Shown: positions 30,995-40,062, counted from the first letter of the stretch. The stretch: DNA of 44,642 nt from an uncultured Eisenbergiella sp. (GCA_947631815.1 CANRMT010000010.1:1-44642); one strand, 5' to 3'. Notes: generated from the letters alone by a model not told the origin. Made by a program: numbers and translations.

Positions 30995-31540
30995 GTGAAA
31001 AACATCTCGGGAATGATTCTGGCGGGGATGCTCAGTCTTCTGCTGGCCGGTTGCGGAGAAGACGAGGCCCTGACCGTCTTTCACGATCAGATGGACGGCT
31101 TTTACGGTTCGCTGTCCGCTTCGGTCAATATCCTGGAAAACATCGACCCGTCGTCGGATACCGCTGTGGACGAAATGCTTTCGGAGCTGGACAATATGTC
31201 CGCGCTCTTTACGGACCTAGACAACATCGAGGTGCCGCCGAAATATCAGGAGCAGTTTGAGAACATCGAAGAATTTGCCGAAGAGGCCTCCGGCTATATG
31301 ACCGAGGCCGCCTCCCTCTACAGAGAGGCCTATGCCGAAGGCGGTTATGACGATGTGATCGGGGAGGCCGCCCGGGAAAATTACCGGCGGGCCATGAAGC
31401 GCGTCAATTATATCGCCATTCTCCTGCAGGGCAGACTGCCGGAGGACGAGAACATCGTGATCATCACGGAGGAAGAGACCGTGGACTGGGACGGCGGTGA
31501 AGAAATACAGCCCCAGGACAGCGCGCCCGCGGAGGAATGA
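30995..31540 (+). CDS. Lipoprotein, unknown function
   Basis: The 181-residue precursor has a short signal ending in the lipobox LLAGC (Cys20), so Lgt would attach lipid and the mature helical, acidic protein is anchored outside the membrane. The mature part is mostly helix with regular spacing and an acidic Ala/Pro-rich tail. Start GTG 30995 follows GGAGGATTCCA. No domain family is recognised. It is monocistronic between its own promoter and a strong terminator. Confidence 0.85.
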   Translation: MKNISGMILAGMLSLLLAGCGEDEALTVFHDQMDGFYGSLSASVNILENIDPSSDTAVDEMLSELDNMSALFTDLDNIEVPPKYQEQFENIEEFAEEASGYMTEAASLYREAYAEGGYDDVIGEAARENYRRAMKRVNYIAILLQGRLPEDENIVIITEEETVDWDGGEEIQPQDSAPAEE

Positions 31541-31562
31541 TACCGCAGGCCCCGATATGAGA

Positions 31563-31607
31563 CAGGCCCGTTTCCCGGCTGCTGCGCCGGAAACGGGCCT
31601 GTTTTTT
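31563..31607 (+). terminator. Strong terminator of the lipoprotein gene
   Basis: CAGGCCCGTTTCC (31563-31575) pairs exactly with GGAAACGGGCCTG (31589-31601) and is followed by six T (31602-31607). It also separates the convergent Suf-like genes. A short imperfect repeat around GTGCATGC follows at 31632-31672. Confidence 0.9.
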
Positions 31608-31668
31608 GCCGTATATGATCCTGCACTCCGTGCATGCACTCTGTGCATGCGCTCCTGATCGCATGCGC

Positions 31669-32586
31669 TCAGCGCAGAAAGCCTTCTACGATCTGCTCTT
31701 CCGCCTCCGCCTCCGTCAGACCCAGCGTCATCAGCTTGACGATCTGCTCTCCGGCGATCTTCCCGATGGCCGCCTCATGGATCAGGGCCGCGTCCGGATC
31801 GTTGGCCGCCAGCTCCGGCACGGCGCTGATCTTCGCGCTGTCCATGATGATGGCGTCGCACTCCGTATGTCCGCTGCAGGGCGCATTGCCCACCAGACAG
31901 GAGGAAAACTTCTGATAGGAACTGTCTCTCGCCACGGAGCGGGACACGATGTTCGCGCCGCTGTCCGCGCCGTCCATATGGACATCGAACCAGCTTTCCG
32001 CGTGCTGCTGTCCATGGGTCATGAGCCGCTCCGTCACCACCAGCTTCGCGCCCGCGGCCAGCGACGCTCGGGTCCTGCGGACCGTGGAATCCACGCCGCG
32101 GATCTGGACCGTCTCCATCTCCATATATCCGTCTTCGCCGATCTCGATGACCGTCTCGGGGTTCATGATGCGCTCTCCGCTGCCGTCGCCGGACCCGTAG
32201 TGCTTCTCCACATATTTGACACGGGCCCCCTTCCCGATGTAAAAGGTGTGCACACCGTCATGACGGCTGGCGTCGTTTCCGGCATTGTGGATGCCGCAGC
32301 CCGCCACGATGGTCACATCCGCATCCTCCCCCACAAAGAAGTCGTTGTATACCACTTCCTTCAGCCCGGACTGACTGATCACCACCGGGATATGAACGCT
32401 CTTTTTCTTCGTCCCGGCCGCGATCCGGATCTCCAGCCCCTTTCCGTCCTCCCGGGTCGTGATCTGAATTTCTTCCGTGGAGCTTCTGCCGATGCTCTTT
32501 CCGTTTTCTCTGATATTGTACGCACCCTCCGGAATACCGTGGAGCGCGGCGACCTCTTCCAGGATATGCTCTGTGATCTGATTCAT
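31669..32586 (-). CDS. SufB/SufD-type Fe-S cluster scaffold (minimal SMS type)
   Basis: A 305-residue protein of the SufBD family, beta-helix core with the conserved SSxxVARDSSYQKFSSCLVG (shown in part) and C-terminal GHTECDAIIMD and HEAAIGKI motifs. It is much shorter than SufB (about 470) and alone with its ATPase partner, with no SufD, SufS or SufU, which is the layout of the two-gene SMS (Suf-like minimal) systems of anaerobes and archaea. ATG 32586 lies 15 bp after the ATPase gene. It would build Fe-S clusters, needed for example by LeuC. Confidence 0.88.
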   Translation of the reverse strand: MNQITEHILEEVAALHGIPEGAYNIRENGKSIGRSSTEEIQITTREDGKGLEIRIAAGTKKKSVHIPVVISQSGLKEVVYNDFFVGEDADVTIVAGCGIHNAGNDASRHDGVHTFYIGKGARVKYVEKHYGSGDGSGERIMNPETVIEIGEDGYMEMETVQIRGVDSTVRRTRASLAAGAKLVVTERLMTHGQQHAESWFDVHMDGADSGANIVSRSVARDSSYQKFSSCLVGNAPCSGHTECDAIIMDSAKISAVPELAANDPDAALIHEAAIGKIAGEQIVKLMTLGLTEAEAEEQIVEGFLR

Positions 32587-32601
32587 CTGTCGACTCCCCC
32601 C

Positions 32602-33324
32602 TCATGCCATATACAGACAGCCGGGACGGAAGGAACTGCCCAGGATCTCCGGCAGCATCTCGTCCTTCGTGCCTCTCTTCTGCAGCCCGCCGTCCGCGAT
32701 CAGCAGGATCTCGTCCGCGATGTCCAGGATCCGCTCCTGGTGAGAAATGATGAGAATGGAGCCGTGGGCGTCCTCGTGCAGCTTCTCAAAGACGCCGATC
32801 AGCTTCTGAAAGCTCCACAGATCGATGCCGGCCTCCGGCTCGTCGAACAGCGTCACCCTGGTATTGCGCGCCATCACCGTGGCGATCTCGATGCGCTTCA
32901 GTTCGCCGCCGGAGAGGCTGGCGTTCACCTCCCTGCGCACATAGTCCCGGGCGCACAGCCCCACCTCGGACAGATACGTGCAGGCCTCGTCCATCGACAC
33001 CTTTTTCCCGCTGGCCAGGCGGATCAGATCGAACACCGTGATCCCCTTGAAACGCACCGGCTGCTGAAACGCGTAGCTGATCCCCAGCTTCGCCCGCTCC
33101 GTCACGTTCAGCCCCGTGATATCCTGACCGTCCCACAGGATCTGCCCCTCCGTGGGCTGCCAGATCCCCGCGATCACCTTGGCCAGAGTGGATTTGCCGC
33201 CCCCGTTGGGTCCCGTGACCACCACGAAGCGGTTGTCCTCCAGCGTGAAACTGATATTCTTCAGGATCTCCTTCTTGGCGCCTTCTTCCGCGACGCCGTA
33301 GGAAATATTCCGCAATTCCAGCAT
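32602..33324 (-). CDS. SufC-type ABC ATPase (minimal SMS type)
   Basis: A 240-residue ABC ATPase with Walker A GPNGGGKST (about 38-46), signature LSGGELKR, Walker B VTLFDEPEAGID and the H-loop SHQ. The sequence follows SufC, including the short linker. With the SufB-like protein it forms the ATP-driven Fe-S scaffold. Start ATG 33324 follows GAGGAGGG; the longer frame starts within the promoter region. The strong promoter at 33382 faces the divergent oxidoreductase gene. Confidence 0.9.
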   Translation of the reverse strand: MLELRNISYGVAEEGAKKEILKNISFTLEDNRFVVVTGPNGGGKSTLAKVIAGIWQPTEGQILWDGQDITGLNVTERAKLGISYAFQQPVRFKGITVFDLIRLASGKKVSMDEACTYLSEVGLCARDYVRREVNASLSGGELKRIEIATVMARNTRVTLFDEPEAGIDLWSFQKLIGVFEKLHEDAHGSILIISHQERILDIADEILLIADGGLQKRGTKDEMLPEILGSSFRPGCLYMA

Positions 33325-33381
33325 GTTCTTCCCTCCTCTTTCGGGACCCCGGAACGTCCCGTCCCGAAAATCCCCAAAGGC

Positions 33382-33410
33382 ATTATAAAGCATCCGTACA
33401 AAAAATACAA
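33382..33410 (-). promoter_or_regulatory. Promoter of the Suf-like pair
   Basis: TTGTAT (33405-33410), 17-bp spacer, perfect TATAAT (33382-33387), with an A/T-rich tract upstream. Confidence 0.85.
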
Positions 33411-33436
33411 ATATTCCGGCGCGATTTTAGAAAAAG

Positions 33437-33465
33437 TTTAAAAAGGCGCGGATCTGTGCTATACT
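33437..33465 (+). promoter_or_regulatory. Promoter of the oxidoreductase gene
   Basis: TTTAAA (33437-33442), 17-bp spacer, TATACT (33460-33465), divergent from the Suf-like promoter with 26 bp between the -35 boxes. Confidence 0.65.
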
Positions 33466-33510
33466 GACATCAAAACAGCCGCGCAGTCGGCAGAAACGGA
33501 GGAAAAGAGA

Positions 33511-35127
33511 ATGGAACTCACAAACCGCGGACTTTCGGACCGGGAAAGCTGGGAAAAGGCAGGCTATGCGCTGCCCGCCTATGACAGGCAGGCGGCGAAG
33601 GAGGCCGCCCGGAAATGTCCCCGCTGGATCCATTTCGGCGCGGGCAATATCTTCCGCGCTTATCAGGCCAACCTGATGCAGCAGCTCCTGAACGAAAAGA
33701 AAGCCGAAGCCGGTCTGATCGTGGCTGAGGGCTTCGACTATGAGCTCATCGAAAAAATGTACCGCCCGCATGACGATTACACCGTGCTGGTGACGCTGAA
33801 GGCGGACGGCACGGTGGAAAAGACCGTCATCGGCAGCATCGTGGAATCCCTGCTCCTGGACCGGGACAATGCGGCGGATTTCCGGCGGCTGCAGGAGATC
33901 TTCTCGGCGGACAGCCTGCAGATGGCCAGCTTCACCATCACGGAAAAGGGCTACAGCCTGACGGACGCCGGAGGCAGCACGCTCCCCGCCGTCCGGGCGG
34001 ACTATGCGGCGGGCCCCGAAAAGGCGTCCAGCTATCTCGGCAAGATCTGCGCTCTCCTGCATGCGCGCTACCAAAACGGGAGGCTGCCCATCGCCATGGT
34101 GAGCATGGACAACTGCTCCCACAACGGCGATAAGCTGAAGACCGCCATGCTCGCCTTCGCCGGCGCGTGGGCGGAAAACGGCACCGCGGAGCGCGGATTC
34201 CTGGAATATGTATCCGATCCCTCCTCCGTTTCCTATCCGTGGAGCATGATCGATAAGATCACGCCCCGTCCGGACCCCAAGGTGGAAGCGATCCTGGAGG
34301 CGGACGGCATCGCGGACCTTACGCCCGTGGTGACCGCCAGGAACACCTGGGCCGCCCCCTTCGTCAACGCGGAGGAATGCCAGTACCTGGTGATCGAGGA
34401 TGCGTTTCCCAACGGCAGGCCTCCCCTGGAGGATACCGGCGTGATCTTCACCGACCGGGACACCGTGGACCGCGTGGAGAAGATGAAGGTCTGCACCTGC
34501 CTGAACCCTCTCCATACGGCACTGGCCGTATTTGGCTGTCTCCTGGGATATACGCTGATCTCGGAGGAGATGAAAAACCCTGTCCTGAAAAAGCTGGTGG
34601 AACGGATCGGATATGCGGAAGGCATGCCCGTGGTCGTGGACCCCGGCATCCTGGATCCCCGGCAGTTCCTTTCCGAGGTGCTGACCCTGCGGCTTCCCAA
34701 CCCCTTCATGCCGGACGCGCCGCAGCGCATCGCCACCGACACGTCTCAGAAGCTGCCCATCCGTTTCGGAGAGACCATTAAGGCCTATCTGGCCTCCCCG
34801 GAGCTGTCCCTGTCGGATCTGACCGCGATCCCGCTGGTGTTCGCGGGCTGGCTGCGCTATCTGATGGGGATCGACGATGCGGGATATCCCTTCACCCCGA
34901 GCCCCGATCCTCTGCTGGCATCCGTCACGCCCTATGTGGCGGACCTGACGCTGGGCGGGACCTGCTCTCCTGACAGACTGGCTCCCCTTCTCTCCCGGGC
35001 GGATATCTTCGGCGTGGACCTGATCCGGACCGGACTGGCGGACCGCGTCGTTTCCTTCCTGAACGAAATGCTCACCGGTCCCGGCGCCGTAGCCGCCGTG
35101 CTGAAAAAATATACAGAAAACGGTTGA
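33511..35127 (+). CDS. Mannitol dehydrogenase family oxidoreductase, fructuronate reductase-like
   Basis: A 538-residue member of the polyol-specific long-chain dehydrogenases: nucleotide-binding HFGAGNIFRAYQ near residue 41 and the catalytic K-x5-N-x2-H (Lys326, Asn332, His335). Members oxidise mannitol, altronate or mannonate with NAD; the extended length and Cys-rich KVCTCLNPLH favour D-mannonate oxidoreductase (UxuB type) used in hexuronate breakdown. The exact substrate is inferred. ATG 33511 follows GGAGGAAAAGAGA. The last 56 bp overlap the convergent BrkB-type gene. Confidence 0.88.
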   Translation: MELTNRGLSDRESWEKAGYALPAYDRQAAKEAARKCPRWIHFGAGNIFRAYQANLMQQLLNEKKAEAGLIVAEGFDYELIEKMYRPHDDYTVLVTLKADGTVEKTVIGSIVESLLLDRDNAADFRRLQEIFSADSLQMASFTITEKGYSLTDAGGSTLPAVRADYAAGPEKASSYLGKICALLHARYQNGRLPIAMVSMDNCSHNGDKLKTAMLAFAGAWAENGTAERGFLEYVSDPSSVSYPWSMIDKITPRPDPKVEAILEADGIADLTPVVTARNTWAAPFVNAEECQYLVIEDAFPNGRPPLEDTGVIFTDRDTVDRVEKMKVCTCLNPLHTALAVFGCLLGYTLISEEMKNPVLKKLVERIGYAEGMPVVVDPGILDPRQFLSEVLTLRLPNPFMPDAPQRIATDTSQKLPIRFGETIKAYLASPELSLSDLTAIPLVFAGWLRYLMGIDDAGYPFTPSPDPLLASVTPYVADLTLGGTCSPDRLAPLLSRADIFGVDLIRTGLADRVVSFLNEMLTGPGAVAAVLKKYTENG

Positions 35128-35902
35128 TGTGCGCGCCGACTAAGAGCAGATACATACAGAAATACAGCCAGAGCATGACCACCACGATCGCGGACAGACT
35201 GCCGTATATGCTCATATCGTTGAAGGTCCCAAGATAAAAGGAAAACCCGTAAGAAAACAGATTCCAGGAGACGGCCGAAAACACGGCTCCCGGGATCTGT
35301 TTTCTGATCTTCAGGGGCGCATTGGGCACGAACGCGTAAAGCAGCACGAAGAAGAAGGACAGGATCCCCCAGGCGTAGACGTGCTTCAGATAACGTACCA
35401 GGTTCAGGAGTCCGGACAGCATGGGAAAATGCTCGCCGAGCACCCGCATCAGTGTGTTGCCGAAGACCATGAGCACAAGGGAAAGCAGCAGGAGCACCAG
35501 CAGAATGACCGTATAGAAGGACGCGATGATGCGCTGGACGAAATAGTTCCGGTCCTCGACCACGCCGTTCATGGCGTTCAGACCGCGCATCAGCGCCATC
35601 ATTCCCTTCCCCGCGGACCAGATCGTGACGATGGCGGCCACGCTCACCAGCCCCACGGTGCTGTTGTAGACGGATTCGATCATCACCGTCAGCAGCGGGA
35701 CCACGGGGTACGGCATGACCTGAACGGCCTCCAGCAGATCCGACTTCTGCAGCGGCGTAAAGGGCAGCAGCGAACAGATCAGGATGATGATGGGGATCAG
35801 CGAAAGGAAAATGAAAAAGGCGGAGCTGGCCGCGTATGCGTTCACGTTGGTCCGGTTCATGTGGCGGGAAAATCCCCTGATCAGTCGTATCAGCTTTCTC
35901 AT
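35072..35902 (-). CDS. YihY/BrkB family membrane protein
   Basis: The 276-residue protein has six predicted helices and the family features: an N-terminal ASSAFFIFLSLIPI, the middle TIWSAGKGMMALMRGLN segment and the C-terminal region SIYGSLSAIVVVMLWLY. Family members are often called virulence factor BrkB or ribonuclease BN, but neither activity is supported; a membrane or transport role is likely. It follows the SpoIID gene by 19 bp with AGGAG upstream of ATG 35902, forming a two-gene unit. Its C-terminus is antisense to the oxidoreductase gene. Confidence 0.9.
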   Translation of the reverse strand: MRKLIRLIRGFSRHMNRTNVNAYAASSAFFIFLSLIPIIILICSLLPFTPLQKSDLLEAVQVMPYPVVPLLTVMIESVYNSTVGLVSVAAIVTIWSAGKGMMALMRGLNAMNGVVEDRNYFVQRIIASFYTVILLVLLLLSLVLMVFGNTLMRVLGEHFPMLSGLLNLVRYLKHVYAWGILSFFFVLLYAFVPNAPLKIRKQIPGAVFSAVSWNLFSYGFSFYLGTFNDMSIYGSLSAIVVVMLWLYFCMYLLLVGAHINRFLYIFSARRLRRRDR

Positions 35903-35921
35903 GTGTAATATCTCCTGCTAT

Positions 35922-38270
35922 TCAAAGGTCGTATATATCCCGGAGCTCGCATCCCCGGTAGAAAAAATCCAGGATCTCTTCGGCGCTCAGCCCTGCCATC
36001 GCCATCCGGCGCGCGCCGTTCTGAGACATGCCGACGCCGTGGCCGAATCCGCCGCCGGAGAGCGTATAGCCCGTCAGGACACCGTTCTCTCTGTGCGCCT
36101 CCAGCACGAAGAATGCGCTCGGCAGGATCGTGGGCGCCGATGCCAGGCTCCCGTCCTGACGCAGCACCTGCGTTTTGCCGTCGCAGAGCACGGCGCGGAT
36201 GTTGTACTCGGTCTTCAGAAGGACCGATTTCTCTTCGCCGGTGATCAGAAGCGCCTTCACCACGCCGCCGGTCCCGGTCTCCGCGACAGAAATGTCCAGG
36301 ATCCTGCCGATCCCCGCCGGATCCCCGGAGACGAGATCCCCGTCGTCGGTCTTTAGGAGGACATTGGACGGGTTGGCCTGCCAGCGCTGCACCACCGTCC
36401 GCTCCATGGCCTCCGCGTCCAGCGCCTCCACTTCGTAGCGCCACCGGAACCAGGGCTCCTCCTGCTCGTAATATCCGTTCCGGGAACGGATCTCCTGCCC
36501 CTGCAGATAGGGATATTTTTCCGCATTTCCTTCCATCCATACGGAGGCGTCGGTCCCGAACCCGCAGGAGGTGGAATAGTAATAGGCCTCCGCCGCTTCG
36601 CCCTCCCAGAACAGCGTCTGGCCCTTCGTCAGGCGCACCGCCTCCGTGGACAGCGCGTTCTCCGCCAGATTCTGATAGACCTGAAAGCTGACGCTGTCAT
36701 CCAGATGGGCCCCGTAACCGGCCAGACCGGCCCGGAGCATTTTCGCATAGGCGTATGTCCTGGCGCATACCGCCTGGCTCTTCAGCGCTTCCAGCGGATA
36801 AGAGGGCGGCATCTCGCTGGGCACCACCGCATACAGGTATTCCTCCAGAAGCACCTCGTTGATCACGACGAGTCCCTCTTCCGTGCGCAGCAGCTCGAAG
36901 CTGCCCCGGTAAGCGGGTCTCTCCTGGGCCCGCTCCACGTTCGGCAGGAAGATATGCCCCGTCAGGATATCGGGCTGCAGACAGATCCTGTCCCCGTCTC
37001 CGAACCGTTCATCATCCGCCGTGACCGTGAGCGTCTCTCCCGCCGCCAGCCTGCTCTCCCGCTGCTCCCCATAGGGCCCCGTGCGCAGCGTACAGCCGCA
37101 GTCCGCCTGAAGCTGGATCCTGTCATGAAACAGCCCGCCGTATCCGGAATCACGGATCAGCACCCTTATGGTCTCCATCCGCTCCTCCTTCGGCACCAGC
37201 GCGGCCGTGACGAAGCCGTCCTCCATCACAAAATCCGTAAACGCATAGCCGATCCGCAGGGACTCGCTCTCCAGCGTCTTCAGGCTCCCGCTGAGTCGGT
37301 AGATCTGCAGATCATCGGCAAAGGGAAGGAAGCCCTGCCCCTCCACCTCGGCGCCCTCCTGCGTCAGCCGCAGAAGCCTGCCGGAGACCCGGCTCTCCTT
37401 CGGCGTGATCCCGGCAAGCCGCCCGTCCTCGAACAGAAGATCCGCCACCTGTTCACGGAGGCGTCCTGGCTCCTGCAGCAGGATAGAGCTCTCTTCTCCC
37501 TCCGGGGTCCCGACAGGGACCCTGACGGAATGATCCTCATAAAAACAGGTGATCTGCCCCTCCGCCGCGTCCTTGATCCACACGCTGTGCCATCGGAAGG
37601 AAGATTCTCCGAAGGAGCGCAGCGCATACAGCTCATCTCCCCGCGCCACCGCGCATACCTGGCGGAACCTGGCCTCCCGGCCCAGAAGACGGTCCGAAAA
37701 GCAGACATATGTCCCCTCCGCCGAAAAGATATGCCCCTCCGGTAGCGCCTCTCCTTCCGCTGCCGTCACCCCGGCCTCCGTTCCCAGCGGCACCAGGGTC
37801 CGGTTCTCGATCTGCCCCCGGATATCATAGCGCTCCAGCGCGCCGTCAAACCAGCCGTACCAGTCTGCGGCGGAGATCCTCGCCTGCTTCCGGGACGGCA
37901 GGGAGTCCGCGAACGCGATGCTCCGATCGTCCCGGAACAGCGCCAGGATCTCTCCGGCCTGCCCGGCGGTCAGATCTCCGCCGCCGTCCCCGGCGTCCAG
38001 GCCCTGCAGGACCTCCAGGACCCCGGCGGGATCGGGAGATCCGGCGGTGTCCGCCAGCAGCCAGGCCAGATTGCCGGCCTCCTGCAGGGAGATCCCGGCG
38101 GTCTCCTCCTCCGTTCTTCCGGGCGCCGCGATCCGCGCCGCCGCACGCCCCAGCAGCCAGCACAGGAGCGCACCACCGCAGACGGCCAGGGCCGCCTTGA
38201 CCGCGAGGCGGACCCTGCGCGCCATCTCCGCCCTCTTCCTTCGGTTTTGTATGTAGGATCGCTCTGCCAC
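35922..38270 (-). CDS. Large SpoIID/LytB domain protein
   Basis: A 782-residue protein starting at GTG 38270, with GGAGGAG four bases upstream; the longer frame would include the terminator region. After one membrane segment (about 24-42) a long unique region of about 430 residues precedes the SpoIID/LytB domain (about 468-775). This domain has EEYLYAVVPSEMP, ALKSQAVCARTYAYAKM and the end motif GGGFGHGVGMSQNGA. SpoIID is a lytic transglycosylase used in engulfment, and LytB acts as an amidase enhancer. The size is about twice that of Bacillus SpoIID, so a cell-wall role outside sporulation is also possible. Confidence 0.85.
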   Translation of the reverse strand: MAERSYIQNRRKRAEMARRVRLAVKAALAVCGGALLCWLLGRAAARIAAPGRTEEETAGISLQEAGNLAWLLADTAGSPDPAGVLEVLQGLDAGDGGGDLTAGQAGEILALFRDDRSIAFADSLPSRKQARISAADWYGWFDGALERYDIRGQIENRTLVPLGTEAGVTAAEGEALPEGHIFSAEGTYVCFSDRLLGREARFRQVCAVARGDELYALRSFGESSFRWHSVWIKDAAEGQITCFYEDHSVRVPVGTPEGEESSILLQEPGRLREQVADLLFEDGRLAGITPKESRVSGRLLRLTQEGAEVEGQGFLPFADDLQIYRLSGSLKTLESESLRIGYAFTDFVMEDGFVTAALVPKEERMETIRVLIRDSGYGGLFHDRIQLQADCGCTLRTGPYGEQRESRLAAGETLTVTADDERFGDGDRICLQPDILTGHIFLPNVERAQERPAYRGSFELLRTEEGLVVINEVLLEEYLYAVVPSEMPPSYPLEALKSQAVCARTYAYAKMLRAGLAGYGAHLDDSVSFQVYQNLAENALSTEAVRLTKGQTLFWEGEAAEAYYYSTSCGFGTDASVWMEGNAEKYPYLQGQEIRSRNGYYEQEEPWFRWRYEVEALDAEAMERTVVQRWQANPSNVLLKTDDGDLVSGDPAGIGRILDISVAETGTGGVVKALLITGEEKSVLLKTEYNIRAVLCDGKTQVLRQDGSLASAPTILPSAFFVLEAHRENGVLTGYTLSGGGFGHGVGMSQNGARRMAMAGLSAEEILDFFYRGCELRDIYDL

Positions 38271-38324
38271 AGGCTCCTCCTGCCCGTTTTTTTTTGAAAG
38301 ATCAGCCGAAATCCTTTTGCACGG

Positions 38325-38351
38325 AAAAGGCAGCCGCCAGGCTGCCCTTTT
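38325..38351 (-). terminator. Terminator of the 6S RNA gene
   Basis: GGCTGCC (38340-38346 complement) and GGCAGCC form a 7-bp GC stem with a 4-nt loop and a T tract in the minus direction; the reverse side is A/T-rich too, so it may work both ways. It ends the RNA predicted upstream. Confidence 0.75.
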
Positions 38352-38356
38352 CTTTC

Positions 38357-38535
38357 GTATCCCCAAAATGACGCCCCCTATCTTCTGACTCCTAGCCTAA
38401 GCCAGGTGGGTAACCGCAACCGGCGCTTCTGCCTTCCCCTGCGCAATGGAGGCCTGACATCTACCCGGCAATATAGGAATCCCGTTTAAAGAAATGTAGG
38501 TTCAAAACAACAGGGGTCCTCGTTCATTTCAGGTT
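38357..38535 (-). ncRNA. ssrS: 6S RNA (probable)
   Basis: A strong promoter (38542-38570) initiates about 38535 and a terminator follows at 38325, with no reading frame between. The predicted RNA (about 180 nt) closes on itself. CCTGAAATGA near the 5' end pairs with TCATTTTGG near the 3' end, and CCCC with GGGG, giving a terminal stem. A long interrupted hairpin with an AT-rich central bubble (near GTTTTGAACC and CCTATATTG) follows. This is the shape and size of 6S RNA, which mimics an open promoter to hold RNA polymerase. The sequence agrees with my memory of clostridial 6S RNAs but was not compared with a database. Confidence 0.62.
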
Positions 38536-38541
38536 ATCTTT

Positions 38542-38570
38542 ATTATATCCAATGTTCGTACAAAAAACAA
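38542..38570 (-). promoter_or_regulatory. Promoter of the 6S RNA gene
   Basis: TTGTTT (38565-38570), 17-bp spacer, perfect TATAAT (38542-38547). It sits just 28 bp after the sugar transferase stop. Confidence 0.8.
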
Positions 38571-38598
38571 CAGGTATTTTTAACCAATCTGCGATTTT

Positions 38599-40029
38599 TC
38601 ATTTCGCGCCTTTTCCGGAAAACACCTGCAGCACCGTCTTCAGCAGGATCTTGATGTCCAGTCCGATGGACCAGTTGTCGATATACTCCACGTCCAGCCG
38701 TACGATCTCCTCGAAATCCGTGATGTCGCTGCGCCCGCTGACCTGCCACATCCCCGTCAGGCCGGGCCGGAAGCTCAGGCGCTTCTTGTGATAGGGACTG
38801 TACTGCGCGAACTCGTCCAGCGTGGGCGGCCGGGTCCCCACCAGGCTCATATCGCCCTTCAGGATGTTCAGAAACTGCGGGAACTCATCCAGGCTGGTCC
38901 TGCGCAGGAAGCGGCCCACCTTCGTGATCCGGGGATCGTTTTCCATCTTGAACATCAGGCCGTTCATCTCATTCTGGCTCAGCAGTTCTTTCTTGCGCTC
39001 CTCCGCGTCCGCGTACATGGAACGGAATTTGTACATCTTGAAAATGCGCCCGTTCCGCCCGACCCGCTTCTGCGCGAAGAACACGGGGCCCGGGGATTCC
39101 AGACAGATGGCCGGTCCGATCAGGACGGTGAGCAGGGCGAGAAAAAGACAGCCGAAAAAGGCGCCCGCCAGGTCCATGAGCCGCTTCAGGAGGAGCTGCC
39201 CCACCGGGACCATGCGGTTCGCGTAGGTAACGGTATAAAAACGGCCGAACTGCGAAAGCACCCGCTGGCGCGCGCCCTTCAGATCCGGCATGGGGATCCG
39301 GTAGTGGAGCGTGATGCCCATTTCGGCCATCGTCTCCATAATCTTAAGCACCGCTTCCCCGCCGACGGACTCCTGCACGTTCCTCACCGCCACCACCGCC
39401 TCGTCCAGGGAAGCGGACCTGCAGTATTCTATCAGATTGTCGGCGTTTGCCACCACAGGGAGCCCTTCAAAGGTCTCCTCTCCGCCGTCCCCGTCCATCA
39501 GGGCGATCCCGATGAGCTCATAGCTGAAATCCTTCATGCCCCTAAGGTCCTGCGCCAGCGCCCCCGCGTATTTGCGGTCCGCCACCAGCAGGAGCCTGCG
39601 GGTCTCGCCGAAATACTGGTACAGCACCGGCATGGCCAGCTTCCAGAGCTGATGGGCCGCGAACATGAACAGGCAGTCCAGGATCATGAAGTAGAAAAAC
39701 ACCAGCCGGGAATAGGCCTCGATCAGATTCAGGAAATACAGGATGACCGCGGTGACGGCGAACAGGATCACGTTGTTCCGCAGGATGTGGAACAGCTCGT
39801 GCAGCGGACCCCGCAGGTAAATGTTCCGGTTCAGATTGCGGAACAGATTCATGCCCAGAAAAACGGAAAGGCCGATCCCCAGCAGCAGTCCGAAATCCAT
39901 GCGGATATCGTCGCTGTAAAACAGTCTTCCGTTCCGGATATAGTTGGCCGCGATCAAACTGACTGTGATGCAGATACAGTCCAAAAGCAGCACGATGAGA
40001 TTTTGCAGTCTCGACTTCGCCTGATACAT
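38599..40029 (-). CDS. Undecaprenyl-phosphate sugar phosphotransferase (polysaccharide initiation)
   Basis: A 476-residue membrane protein with four N-terminal helices, a cytoplasmic Rossmann-like domain and the C-terminal bacterial sugar transferase domain (about 283-476). That domain includes KRLMDLAG, ESPGPVFFAQKRVGRNGRIFKMYKFRSM (in part), LRRTSLDEFPQ and LSFRPGLTG. It starts a surface polysaccharide by moving sugar-1-phosphate from a nucleotide sugar to undecaprenyl phosphate. It is last in an operon making GDP-fucose and GDP-mannose. RBS GAAGAGG precedes ATG 40029. Confidence 0.92.
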   Translation of the reverse strand: MYQAKSRLQNLIVLLLDCICITVSLIAANYIRNGRLFYSDDIRMDFGLLLGIGLSVFLGMNLFRNLNRNIYLRGPLHELFHILRNNVILFAVTAVILYFLNLIEAYSRLVFFYFMILDCLFMFAAHQLWKLAMPVLYQYFGETRRLLLVADRKYAGALAQDLRGMKDFSYELIGIALMDGDGGEETFEGLPVVANADNLIEYCRSASLDEAVVAVRNVQESVGGEAVLKIMETMAEMGITLHYRIPMPDLKGARQRVLSQFGRFYTVTYANRMVPVGQLLLKRLMDLAGAFFGCLFLALLTVLIGPAICLESPGPVFFAQKRVGRNGRIFKMYKFRSMYADAEERKKELLSQNEMNGLMFKMENDPRITKVGRFLRRTSLDEFPQFLNILKGDMSLVGTRPPTLDEFAQYSPYHKKRLSFRPGLTGMWQVSGRSDITDFEEIVRLDVEYIDNWSIGLDIKILLKTVLQVFSGKGAK

Positions 40030-40062
40030 TTCCTCTTCTCCATCCCGCGGACGGCGTCTTTA

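Noticed and set aside
31632-31672. Short repeated GTGCATGC words after the lipoprotein terminator
   Set aside because: Units are only about 14 bp, imperfect and partly inside the end of the SufB-like gene; nothing supports a functional repeat.
38357-38535. Signal recognition particle RNA instead of 6S
   Set aside because: The segment contains GTCAGGCC and GGAAGGC, loosely like the SRP tip, but lacks the conserved tetraloop and adjacent internal loop pattern, and the overall fold with a central bubble suits 6S better.
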